A stretch of 64,000 nt of DNA, taken from contig NZ_JALEBG010000001.1 of the NCBI RefSeq assembly GCF_022758235.1, forward strand, positions 3,153,460 to 3,217,459, in the 5' to 3' direction. The DNA comes from Pontibacter liquoris (GTDB lineage: Bacteria; Bacteroidota; Bacteroidia; Cytophagales; Hymenobacteraceae). Each line of letters starts with the position of its first letter. The first letter of the stretch is position 1. Positions 32,807 through 40,073 of the stretch are shown one piece after another. The position numbers and the translations under genes were made by a program. The notes under the pieces were generated by a model. It was not told the origin of the DNA and did not search any database. It saw only the letters and a program-made list of their open reading frames with translations.

Positions 32807-33541
32807 ATGAAAGACGCGCTGGTGATCATCCCGACCTATAATGAACGGGAGAACATTGAGGCTATGGTACGCAAGGTAATGTCGCTGCGCCACCCCTTTG
32901 ATCTGCTGATCATCGACGATGGCTCTCCGGACGGTACCGCTGATATTGTGCGCGATTTGCAAATGGAGTTTCCCGGGCGCCTGCACCTGGAAACGCGGGA
33001 AGGCAAGCTGGGCCTGGGTACCGCCTACATCCACGGCTTTAAGTATGCCTTGCGCCACGGCTACGAGTACATCTTCGAGATGGACGCCGACTTTTCCCAT
33101 AACCCCGACGATCTGATCCGCCTGTATGAAGCCTGTGCCGTGGAGGGCTACGATGTAGCTATCGGCAGCCGCTATGTGCAGGGCGTGAACGTGGTGAACT
33201 GGCCGATGGACCGGGTGCTAATGTCCTACTTTGCCAGTGCCTATGTGCGCCTGATCACGGGCATGCCCATCCACGACACCACGGCCGGCTTTAAGTGCTA
33301 CCGCCGCAAGGTGCTCGAAACCATCCGCCTGAACAAGATCCGGTTTGTGGGCTACGCCTTCCAGATCGAAATGAAATTCCTAGCTTTTAAGTATGGCTTT
33401 AAGATCAAGGAAGTGCCCATCATCTTTACCGACAGGACCCTGGGCGAATCCAAAATGTCGTCCGGCATCTTTAAGGAAGCGGTACTGGGCGTGCTCAAGA
33501 TGAAAGTCAGCAGTTTTTTCCTGCACTTCGACCGGTATTAA
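32807..33541 (+). CDS. Polyprenol monophosphomannose synthase-like GT2
   Basis: This 244-residue GT2-family glycosyltransferase most resembles dolichol-/polyprenol-phosphate mannose synthase, which moves mannose from GDP-Man to a lipid phosphate. It is cytosolic or peripheral, with no C-terminal membrane helices. Sequence hallmarks are VIIPTYNERENIEAMV (residues 5-20), LLIIDDGSPDGTADIV (DDGS metal/nucleotide site, about 33-48), EMDADFSHNPDDL (DxD-like, about 89-101) and GSRYVQGVNVVNWP. The C-terminus GESKMSSGIFKEAVLGVL is also typical. Starts 17 bases after the haem gene stop. The acceptor lipid and donor are not proven. Confidence 0.85.
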   Translation: MKDALVIIPTYNERENIEAMVRKVMSLRHPFDLLIIDDGSPDGTADIVRDLQMEFPGRLHLETREGKLGLGTAYIHGFKYALRHGYEYIFEMDADFSHNPDDLIRLYEACAVEGYDVAIGSRYVQGVNVVNWPMDRVLMSYFASAYVRLITGMPIHDTTAGFKCYRRKVLETIRLNKIRFVGYAFQIEMKFLAFKYGFKIKEVPIIFTDRTLGESKMSSGIFKEAVLGVLKMKVSSFFLHFDRY

Positions 33542-33757
33542 CCCCGGGCTTTTGCCACCCGCCATGTAAAGCGCAAAGACGACAGCGGGGAGCGCGGGCC
33601 GGAAAACCCAGCGTTCGTCCGCCGGCAGGTCTGCAGCAGCTATCCTTAAATTATACTTCCCGTATGCAATGCAATTGTACCTTATTCCGGCTAAATTTAC
33701 CGTTAAGGTATTGCTTGCATTTATTTGACCAAGAGCCTTACGGGCTGCTATCAAACT

Positions 33758-34696
33758 ATGGATAATATTTTTTTCTGGATCATATTCAACGTTTTCATTT
33801 TGCTGCTGCTGGGCCTCGACCTGTTCGTGTTCCACCGGAAAGCGCATGAAGTAAAAGTGAAGGAGGCGTTGCTTTGGACGCTTTTCTGGATCGTCCTGTC
33901 GCTGGGCTTCAATGCCCTTATCTACTTTACCGAAGGCCCCGGCCCGGCCCTGGAATTCCTGACGGCTTACCTGATCGAGAAATCCCTGAGCGTGGATAAC
34001 CTGTTTGTGTTCATCCTGATCTTTAACTTTTTTAAAGTAGAGCAAAAATACCAGCACAACATCCTTTTCTGGGGAGTAATCGGGGCCCTGGTGCTGCGTG
34101 GCCTGTTTATTCTGGTAGGCGTTACGCTGATTGCCAAATTCCACTTCATTATTTACATACTAGGTGCTTTCCTGGTGTATACGGGCATCAAGATGGCCTT
34201 TACCCAAGAGCAGGAAGTGGACCCCAAAAATAACCCGCTGGTAAACTGGGCCAGCAAGCACCTGCGCCTGACCCGTACCCCGGCTGGCGGCAAATTCTTT
34301 GTCCGGGAGAACGGAAAGCTGTTTGCCACGCCCCTTTTCCTGGTGTTACTGATGGTAGAAAGCACCGATGTGGTATTTGCCGCCGACTCGATCCCGGCTA
34401 TCCTGGCTATTTCCAAGGATCCTTTTATCGTATATACTTCCAATGTTTTTGCCCTGCTGGGTTTGCGGGCCTTATACTTTGCGCTGGCCGGCATCATGCA
34501 GTTGTTCCATTACCTGCACTACGGGCTCTCGTTCATCCTGGCTTTTATCGGCATAAAATTGCTCATCAGTGATTTTTACCACATCGACATGCGCATTGCA
34601 CTACTAGTGGTAGGCGCTATACTTGCCTTGTCCATTATTATGTCGCTGCTCTTTCCTAAAAAAGAAGAAGAACTGCCGAAAGCGAACCAGCCCTAA
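33758..34696 (+). CDS. TerC/Alx family membrane protein
   Basis: A 312-residue integral membrane protein of the TerC/Alx family (tellurite-resistance or Mn2+/pH homeostasis). About eight helices, starting at FFWIIFNVFILLLLGLDLFVF. The family-defining acidic motifs are EKSLSVDNLFVFILIFNFF (about residues 75-93, with the charged SLSVDN) and VESTDVVFAADSIPAILAIS (about 198-217). ATG at 33758 was chosen over an upstream TTG because the first helix follows it directly. Function in metal efflux or cotranslational Mn supply is known for some relatives only. Confidence 0.85.
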   Translation: MDNIFFWIIFNVFILLLLGLDLFVFHRKAHEVKVKEALLWTLFWIVLSLGFNALIYFTEGPGPALEFLTAYLIEKSLSVDNLFVFILIFNFFKVEQKYQHNILFWGVIGALVLRGLFILVGVTLIAKFHFIIYILGAFLVYTGIKMAFTQEQEVDPKNNPLVNWASKHLRLTRTPAGGKFFVRENGKLFATPLFLVLLMVESTDVVFAADSIPAILAISKDPFIVYTSNVFALLGLRALYFALAGIMQLFHYLHYGLSFILAFIGIKLLISDFYHIDMRIALLVVGAILALSIIMSLLFPKKEEELPKANQP

Positions 34697-34736
34697 GCCA
34701 TTTTGAGGAAAATTTAAAAATAATTTTGCCTGACAA

Positions 34737-34769
34737 TTTGCTTTCCTCGATTTTAATCTTCTATATTGT
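34737..34769 (+). promoter_or_regulatory. Candidate promoter of first DAHP synthase leader
   Basis: TTTG at 34737-34740 and TATATTGT at 34762-34769 are separated by 21 bases, close to the Bacteroidota -33/-7 pattern. Transcription would begin near 34776, about a dozen bases before the leader ATG. Confidence 0.4.
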
Positions 34770-34788
34770 CATCAAATTAACAGAAGAC

Positions 34789-34869
34789 ATGATTTTTAAT
34801 TGCGCCATTACATTTACCAATTCGCTTAAGGTCCTCTCACGGGGCTCGGATGGTAATCTTTTGCGCTAA
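34789..34869 (+). CDS. Leader peptide of first DAHP synthase gene
   Basis: A 26-codon ORF beginning MIFNCAITFTNSLKVL and ending SRGSDGNLLR, upstream of the DAHP synthase-chorismate mutase gene at 34995. Control codons are few (Phe at positions 3 and 8). The codons CGG GGC TCG (Arg-Gly-Ser, 34840-34848) contain the arm CGGGGCT that can pair with the terminator further down. The pheA leader carries the same Arg-Gly-Ser arm in the same frame. The stop lies 21 bases after the arm, and the terminator begins about 50 bases after it, again as in the pheA leader. Translation is inferred, not shown. Confidence 0.5.
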   Translation: MIFNCAITFTNSLKVLSRGSDGNLLR

Positions 34870-34920
34870 GTTAAAGCGATACGATACCTGAAAAAGCCCC
34901 GCCACAAGCGGGGCTTTTTT
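34840..34920 (+). promoter_or_regulatory. Attenuator of first DAHP synthase gene
   Basis: The terminator is AGCCCCGC (34895-34902) paired with GCGGGGCT (34908-34915) around CACAA, followed by six T (34915-34920) and GTTTTT. The upstream arm CGGGGCT (34840-34846), inside the leader ORF, is identical to the terminator's 3' half and can pair with AGCCCCG instead, preventing termination. The terminator is base-for-base the same hairpin as the one before pheA. The DAHP synthase ATG follows 75 bases later. Confidence 0.6.
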
Positions 34921-34994
34921 GTTTTTGGGCAAACTGATAAAGCAGGCAGGCATATTCCTGCCGGAAAATAAAAAGAGTAAAATTTAAAACAGTC

Positions 34995-36101
34995 ATGAGA
35001 GCAAGTACAACAACCCTCCACGTAGCACCGCAGTCCAGCTTCCGTCAGGCCGACGGCAAGCCTGTGCTGGTGGCGGGCCCCTGCAGTGCCGAAAGTGAAG
35101 AACAGATGCTGAAAACAGCCCACGCGCTTCTGAAAGTGGAGGGTATCTCCATTTTCAAGGCTGGTATCTGGAAATCGCGCACGCGCCCCAATAGCTTTGA
35201 GGGAGTAGGTGTGGTAGGATTGGAATGGCTTGCGAAAGTGAAGAAAGAAACCGGCCTGCGCACCGCCTGCGAGGTAGCCAACGCCTACCATGCCGAGGAA
35301 GCGCTCGCCCATGAAGTAGACATTCTCTGCATCAGCGGCCGCACTGTGGTAAACCCGTTTGCCGTGCAGGAAATTGCTGCCGCACTCCGGGGCACCAACG
35401 TGCCGGTGCTGGTAAACAACCCGGTATACCCTGATCTGCAGCTTTGGATCGGCACCCTGGAGCGCCTCAACCAGGCGGGCCTCACCGACTTGGGCGCCAT
35501 CCACCGGGGTTTCCTGGCCGAGGAGCAGTACCCCTACCGCAGCCACCCCAAGTGGGACTACCTGCAGCAGCTCAAGCAGCTGGTGCCCGAGTTGCCTGTG
35601 CTTTGCGATGCCGGCCACATGGCCGGTAAGCGTAGCCTGATGTACCCGGTAAGCCAGCGGGCCATCGACCTGGGTGCGGACGGCCTGTTGTTCGAATCGC
35701 ACATCAGCCCGGCCGAGGCGCTTAGCAACCCGCAGCAGCAGCTTATGCCGCAGGAACTGGAGCTGCTGGTAAATGCTATCCGCACCAAAGTAACCCTGGC
35801 GGAAACCACCCAGCTGGTAGACCAGCTGGATGCCTTGAGCCAGCAGATGGGGAATCTGGATGACGAGCTTTTGGAATTGTTACTGCGCCGCTCCGACGTA
35901 ACCCGCAAGATCAGCAAGCAACAACTGGGCCTCGGCGGACCGGTGCTGCAGGTAAGCCGCTGGCAAAAGCAGCTGGAAGGCTGGCTGCAAAACCCTGCCC
36001 AGGAAGGTATGGACGAGGGCTTGGTAAGGTCTATGGTGCAGCTTATTCACCAGCACACCCAGGACCAGCACAATGAAATGGGCTCCTCGGCGGTAGCGTA
36101 A
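34995..36101 (+). CDS. DAHP synthase-chorismate mutase, degenerate paralogue
   Basis: This 368-residue fusion of a type I-beta DAHP synthase (about 20-265) with an AroQ chorismate mutase (about 275-345) nominally catalyses the first step of aromatic synthesis and the first step of the Phe/Tyr branch. It aligns without gaps to the paralogue at 38439 over the first 250 residues. Cys30 (GPCSAES), His208 and Glu234 (ESHIS) of the metal site are kept. However, K141 of VKNP is N, D245 (SDASQQL) is N, KPRT is KSRT and DPSH is DAGH. In the mutase, R279 and K307 of the paralogue are S282 and Q310. It may therefore be catalytically weak or dead and act as a regulator or subunit. An attenuator precedes it. 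Confidence 0.8.
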   Translation: MRASTTTLHVAPQSSFRQADGKPVLVAGPCSAESEEQMLKTAHALLKVEGISIFKAGIWKSRTRPNSFEGVGVVGLEWLAKVKKETGLRTACEVANAYHAEEALAHEVDILCISGRTVVNPFAVQEIAAALRGTNVPVLVNNPVYPDLQLWIGTLERLNQAGLTDLGAIHRGFLAEEQYPYRSHPKWDYLQQLKQLVPELPVLCDAGHMAGKRSLMYPVSQRAIDLGADGLLFESHISPAEALSNPQQQLMPQELELLVNAIRTKVTLAETTQLVDQLDALSQQMGNLDDELLELLLRRSDVTRKISKQQLGLGGPVLQVSRWQKQLEGWLQNPAQEGMDEGLVRSMVQLIHQHTQDQHNEMGSSAVA

Positions 36102-36178
36102 TGCCCTGCTTACGCGGTATACTTTCCTGTTTAAGAAGGAGAAATGTGGCGGATAAATAAATTTTATACCGTAATTAG

Positions 36179-36209
36179 TTGCATTTAACAGAAGGCTTTT
36201 ATAAGTTGC
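36179..36209 (+). promoter_or_regulatory. Candidate promoter of pheA leader
   Basis: TTG at 36179-36181 and TAAGTTGC at 36202-36209, spaced by 20 bases, resemble the -33/-7 pattern with two mismatches. The transcript would start near 36216, about 12 bases before the leader ATG. Confidence 0.35.
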
Positions 36210-36227
36210 CGCCATAACACAGACAAG

Positions 36228-36314
36228 ATGACCCTGTTCAACGCATTTTATTTTAGCTACTACTTTTTTGGTACCCACCGGGGCTCCAGAGAGATGGCTA
36301 TTGCGTTTAACTAA
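36228..36314 (+). CDS. Phe/Tyr-rich leader peptide of pheA operon
   Basis: A 28-codon ORF whose N-terminal half reads MTLFNAFYFSYYFFGT, with five Phe and three Tyr among its first fourteen residues, followed by HRGSREMAIAFN and a TAA stop. It ends 22 bases before an intrinsic terminator and 55 bases before pheA. The density of Phe codons just ahead of the competing arm is the hallmark of a Phe-sensing leader, as in E. coli pheL, but with a different sequence. CGG GGC TCC (Arg-Gly-Ser, 36279-36287) encodes the antiterminator arm. Confidence 0.8.
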   Translation: MTLFNAFYFSYYFFGTHRGSREMAIAFN

Positions 36315-36364
36315 CCATAAAAGCTTTCACTTTACAAGCCCCGCCACAAGCGGGGCTTTTTGTT
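36279..36364 (+). promoter_or_regulatory. pheA operon attenuator
   Basis: The terminator is AAGCCCCGC (36336-36344) paired with GCGGGGCTT (36350-36358), loop CACAA, followed by T (to 36361) and GTTTT. The upstream arm CGGGGCT at 36279-36285 can pair with AGCCCCG (36337-36343). A ribosome slowed at the Phe/Tyr codons (36246-36269) leaves the arm free and allows antitermination; a ribosome moving through it masks the arm and lets the terminator form. The pheA ATG (36369) lies only five bases after the tract. Confidence 0.75.
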
Positions 36365-36368
36365 TTAT

Positions 36369-37262
36369 ATGGCTACACCACTTACAGTTGCAATTCAGGG
36401 CGGACCGGCTTCTTTCCACGACAGTGCCGCAAAAAAGTATTTTGCCGGACAGCAAATAGACGTATTGACGTGCGCTACCTTCCGGCAGCTGTGCGACACG
36501 CTGCAGCAGGGCCGCGCAGACAGGGCGGTGATGGCCATCGAAAACCTGCTGGCAGGCCGCCTGCTCTCCAACTATGCGCTGCTGCAGGAGTATGACTTCG
36601 CCATACTTGGCGAGCTCTGGCTCCCGATCGATCAGAACCTGATGGCCTTGCCGGGCCAGGAACTGACTGCTACCACAAAGGTGTTGTCGCACCCGGTGGC
36701 GCTGCAGCAATGCGGCGGGTTTCTGAAACAGCATGCATACCTGCAGCCGCAGGAAACCACAGACACTGCCGACAGCGCCCGGGAGATACGCGAAAAGCAA
36801 CTGCGAGGCGTAGCGGCAATTGCCAGCAGGCAGGCCGCCACATTGTATGGCCTGCAAATCCTGCAGGAAGATATCGCCGACAGCTCCACCAACTATACCC
36901 GGTTCCTGTTACTCGGGCCGGCACAGCACCCGCAGCACGAAGATGCATCTGCAACCAAAGCCTCGCTTATACTTCAGCTGCCGCTAACAGACGGCGCCCT
37001 GGATGCACTTGGCCAGTTGTTGCAAACCCTGCCGCTTACTGTTTCGCTGCTGCAACCCCTGCCCCCGGCCAGGCAACAGCAAACGCTTTCGGTGGCTTTA
37101 GACCTGGAAAGCGCCGGCAGCCAGGAGCTGCTTGCAGCCATCGCAGCCATCCGGCCACTGGTGCACACGCTGAAACTGCTTGGCCTATACCCTAAAACAC
37201 AACACCCCGTGCCAGCCACTCCGGAAACATCCGCCCAACCTTTAAACCACCTAACCCGATGA
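36369..37262 (+). CDS. pheA: Prephenate dehydratase
   Basis: PheA converts prephenate to phenylpyruvate, the committed step to phenylalanine. From the ATG at 36369 the protein has 297 residues; earlier in-frame codons fall in the attenuator T tract. The dehydratase domain (about 1-190) contains VAIQGGPASFHDSAAKKYF, RAVMAIENLLAGRLLSNYALL, and near its end DSSTNYTRFLLLG (the catalytic TRF motif). A C-terminal ACT domain (about 195-270) begins SLILQLPLTDGALDALGQLL; the GAL element is kept, but the usual ESRP is replaced by LLQPLP, so phenylalanine feedback may differ. Its stop overlaps the start of the aminotransferase gene (ATGA). Confidence 0.9.
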   Translation: MATPLTVAIQGGPASFHDSAAKKYFAGQQIDVLTCATFRQLCDTLQQGRADRAVMAIENLLAGRLLSNYALLQEYDFAILGELWLPIDQNLMALPGQELTATTKVLSHPVALQQCGGFLKQHAYLQPQETTDTADSAREIREKQLRGVAAIASRQAATLYGLQILQEDIADSSTNYTRFLLLGPAQHPQHEDASATKASLILQLPLTDGALDALGQLLQTLPLTVSLLQPLPPARQQQTLSVALDLESAGSQELLAAIAAIRPLVHTLKLLGLYPKTQHPVPATPETSAQPLNHLTR

Positions 37263-38452
37263 TCATACCCAAAGCCAGCCGCCTGGACCACGTGCAGGAA
37301 TACTACTTCGCCCGAAAGCTGGCGGAAGTAGGCGCCTTGAATGCTCGCGGCAAAAACGTCATTAACCTGGGCATTGGCAGCCCCGACATGGCGCCCTCTC
37401 CGGCCACCATCGACGCACTAACACAAGCAGCGGCGCAACCCGCCGGGCATGGTTATCAGCCCTACCGCTCCCTGCCGGTTTTAAGGCAGGCCATGGCCGA
37501 CTGGTATGCCGGTACTTTTCAGGTAAACCTGGCAGCCGACACCGAGGTTTTGCCCCTAATGGGTTCCAAAGAAGGCATCTTTCATATTACCATGGCCTTT
37601 CTGAACCCCGGAGACAAGGTGCTGGTCCCAAACCCGGGCTACCCTGCTTATGCCGCCACTGCCCGCCTAGCTGGTGCAGAGCCTGTTTTTTACACCCTGC
37701 GCGAAGAAAATAACTGGCTGCCGGATATGGCCGAGCTGGAGGAAATAGCCAGCCAGGGCGTAAAGCTGATGTGGATCAACTACCCGCACATGCCCACCGG
37801 CGCGCAGGCCACAACGGAAGCTTTGCAAGCCCTGGTAGCACTGGCCACCAAGTATAAATTCCTGCTGGTTAATGACAACCCCTATAGCCTGGTGCTGCCG
37901 GCTGCTACGCCCCTGAGCATGCTAAGTATACCCGGTGCGAAAGACTGCTGCCTCGAGCTCAACTCGCTAAGCAAATCCCATAACATGGCGGGTTGGCGCG
38001 TGGGTGCCGTGCTGGGCAGGCACGATTACCTGGATGCAATCCTGGCCGTGAAGAGCAACATCGACTCGGGCATGCTGCAGGCCGTGCAACACGCCGCCGT
38101 AGCTGCCCTGCAAAGCGACGATGCCTGGCACCTGCTCCGCAACCAGGAATATGCCCGGCGCAGGCAGCTGGTATACCAACTGCTGGACACACTGGGCTGC
38201 AGCTGCCAGACCGATACGGTGGGTATGTTTGTTTGGGCACGCGTGCCCGGGCACATCACCGACGTGGAAGCCTACCTGGACGAGCTGCTTTATGAGGCCG
38301 GCGTTTTCCTCACGCCGGGCAAGATCTTCGGCACCCAGGGAGAGCGGTTCTTACGCGTTTCCCTTTGCCTCCCCGTTTCGCAAATAGAAGAAGCCATTCA
38401 TCGCATAACTAAACAACAACAACTAAACACCTTACATCATGAACGCCGCTAG
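37259..38452 (+). CDS. Class I/II aminotransferase, probably aromatic
   Basis: This 397-residue fold type I PLP aminotransferase resembles LL-diaminopimelate or aspartate aminotransferases. It lies between pheA and a DAHP synthase, so the likely job is phenylpyruvate to phenylalanine (or the tyrosine equivalent). Motifs are NLGIGSPDMAPSPATID (about 36-52), LVPNPGYPAYAATARL (about 121-136), NDNPYSLVL (the cofactor-binding Asn-Asp region) and the Schiff-base Lys in LNSLSKSHNMAGWRVG (about 235-250). An Arg binding the substrate carboxylate lies in ERFLRVSL. It overlaps pheA by four bases and the next DAHP synthase by 14 bases, so the three form one tight operon. Confidence 0.85.
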   Translation: MIIPKASRLDHVQEYYFARKLAEVGALNARGKNVINLGIGSPDMAPSPATIDALTQAAAQPAGHGYQPYRSLPVLRQAMADWYAGTFQVNLAADTEVLPLMGSKEGIFHITMAFLNPGDKVLVPNPGYPAYAATARLAGAEPVFYTLREENNWLPDMAELEEIASQGVKLMWINYPHMPTGAQATTEALQALVALATKYKFLLVNDNPYSLVLPAATPLSMLSIPGAKDCCLELNSLSKSHNMAGWRVGAVLGRHDYLDAILAVKSNIDSGMLQAVQHAAVAALQSDDAWHLLRNQEYARRRQLVYQLLDTLGCSCQTDTVGMFVWARVPGHITDVEAYLDELLYEAGVFLTPGKIFGTQGERFLRVSLCLPVSQIEEAIHRITKQQQLNTLHHERR

Positions 38453-39554
38453 TATAAACATTGACTTAACGCCTACCACCGCTATTTTAAATGGTGGTCC
38501 GCTGCCCACTGTGATTGCGGGCCCCTGCAGTGCCGAAAGCGAAGAGCAGATGCTGCAAACAGCCCGTGAACTCAAAAAAGACAAACGTATTTCCGTTTTC
38601 AGAGCGGGCATCTGGAAGCCACGCACCCGCCCGGGCTTATTTGAGGGGGTAGGAAAACCGGGCCTGGAGTGGCTGCAAACCGTGAAACAGGAAACCGGCC
38701 TGCTGACTGCCTGCGAGGTAGCCAACACCCGGCATGTGGAAGAGGCACTGGCCTATGGCGTTGATATTCTCTGGCTAGGCGCGCGCACTACAGTCAACCC
38801 GTTTTCGGTGCAGGAGATTGCCGATGCGCTGGTGGGTGTGAAGGTGCCCGTGCTGGTAAAAAACCCGGTTAACCCCGATATCCAACTATGGGTGGGTGCC
38901 ATGGAGCGCCTCAACCAGGCAGGCATCACCGACCTGGGGCTCATCCACCGGGGCTTCTCCACGCCCAACAACAAGCCTTACCGCAACCATCCTAAATGGG
39001 AAACCATCCAGGAGATCCGCCGCCTGCTGCCGGGTGTGCCGCTCTTTACCGACCCCAGCCATATTGCCGGCCGCCGCGACCTGCTGCAAACCGTAAGCCA
39101 GCAAGCCCTGCACCTGGGCGTAGATGGCCTGATGATAGAATCGCATATCAACCCTGATGTAGCGCTCAGTGACGCCTCGCAGCAGCTCACCCCACAGGAC
39201 CTGGATACCATGCTCACCGCGTTGGACCTGGACGCAGAACACGTAGCGAACCCGGAACAGCTGCAAACCCTGCGCAACTTGATCGACCGCCTGGACAATG
39301 AGCTCATCAATGTGCTGTTCCTGCGTTCCGACGTTTCCAGAAGAATCGGAGAATACAAACGAAGCCATGCGCTGGACATTTACCAGGCAGGCCGCTGGAG
39401 CCAGGTGCTGGAAAACCGGTTACAACTGGCGCAGCAAACCGGCCTGGATGAAGAGTTTGTGAAGGCCATTTTCGAAGCCATTCACGGGCACTCCTTAGGA
39501 TTACAGAACGAGGTCATCGCATCAGCCCCGGCCAGCCGCACTCCTGTTCAGTAA
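38439..39554 (+). CDS. DAHP synthase-chorismate mutase, active-type
   Basis: This 371-residue fusion of a type I-beta DAHP synthase (about 20-265) with an AroQ chorismate mutase (about 275-345) joins erythrose-4-phosphate and PEP and isomerises chorismate to prephenate for PheA in the same operon. All expected residues are visible: Cys30 (GPCSAES), K60-PRT, K141 in VKNPVNPD, DPSH208, E234 in IESH and D245 in SDASQQL. In the mutase, R279 and K307 (RRIGEYK) are retained. Linking the mutase is a known way for prephenate or chorismate to inhibit the synthase. The operon has no prephenate dehydrogenase. Confidence 0.92.
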   Translation: MNAASINIDLTPTTAILNGGPLPTVIAGPCSAESEEQMLQTARELKKDKRISVFRAGIWKPRTRPGLFEGVGKPGLEWLQTVKQETGLLTACEVANTRHVEEALAYGVDILWLGARTTVNPFSVQEIADALVGVKVPVLVKNPVNPDIQLWVGAMERLNQAGITDLGLIHRGFSTPNNKPYRNHPKWETIQEIRRLLPGVPLFTDPSHIAGRRDLLQTVSQQALHLGVDGLMIESHINPDVALSDASQQLTPQDLDTMLTALDLDAEHVANPEQLQTLRNLIDRLDNELINVLFLRSDVSRRIGEYKRSHALDIYQAGRWSQVLENRLQLAQQTGLDEEFVKAIFEAIHGHSLGLQNEVIASAPASRTPVQ

Positions 39555-39582
39555 CTTCGGTTTCTTATTACTTATACTTTAG

Positions 39583-39608
39583 AAGGGCAGGCCGCATGGT
39601 CTGCCCTT
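39583..39608 (+). terminator. Terminator after aromatic operon
   Basis: AAGGGCAG pairs with CTGCCCTT around a ten-base loop and is followed by GCTTTT, 28 bases past the DAHP synthase stop. A TATACTT word lies just before it. Confidence 0.7.
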
Positions 39609-39727
39609 GCTTTTGAGGGTAAGGGCTACCGGCAAAAACCAGTCGGCTGTGCATTATTGCAAATACCGGCGTATCTTTGGCACTCATCAGCAACGTGCTG
39701 TGTTAAGGACCGGATTATCCCTATTTT

Positions 39728-40066
39728 ATGAGTCAGGAAATAGCAAGCGCCCCTATTAAAAGGCTGCGCATAATAGGCACACTGGAAGGCATTTCGTATT
39801 TGGTTTTGCTTGGCATTGCCATGCCACTTAAATATTGGGCCGATATGCCCGTGTTCGTAAAGTATACCGGCTGGGCGCACGGCTTGCTGTTTATGCTCTT
39901 CCTGGCCGCCGTAGCCAATGCGGCCCTGGCCAGGCGATGGTCTGCCCGGAAAGTCTTGATGGCGCTGGTTGCTTCCGTGCTGCCTTTTGGTCCCTTTATT
40001 CTGGATGCCCGCCTGCTAAAAGAAGAAGAGGCGAAAGCGGCAGCCTCCCGCCAGAAAACAGCTTAA
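39728..40066 (+). CDS. DUF3817 membrane protein
   Basis: A 112-residue integral membrane protein of the DUF3817 family. The signature RLRIIGTLEGISYLVLLGIAMPLKYWADMP (about residues 12-41) holds the conserved Glu and Gly of the first helix. VKYTGWAHGLLFMLFLAAV (about 45-63) is the second motif with the conserved His. The third helix (about 80-95) is FILDARLLKEEE-ended. Found widely in bacteria with unknown function. Convergent with the following transporter gene, ending eight bases before it, without a visible terminator between them. Confidence 0.85.
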   Translation: MSQEIASAPIKRLRIIGTLEGISYLVLLGIAMPLKYWADMPVFVKYTGWAHGLLFMLFLAAVANAALARRWSARKVLMALVASVLPFGPFILDARLLKEEEAKAAASRQKTA

Positions 40067-40073
40067 CGCCCGC

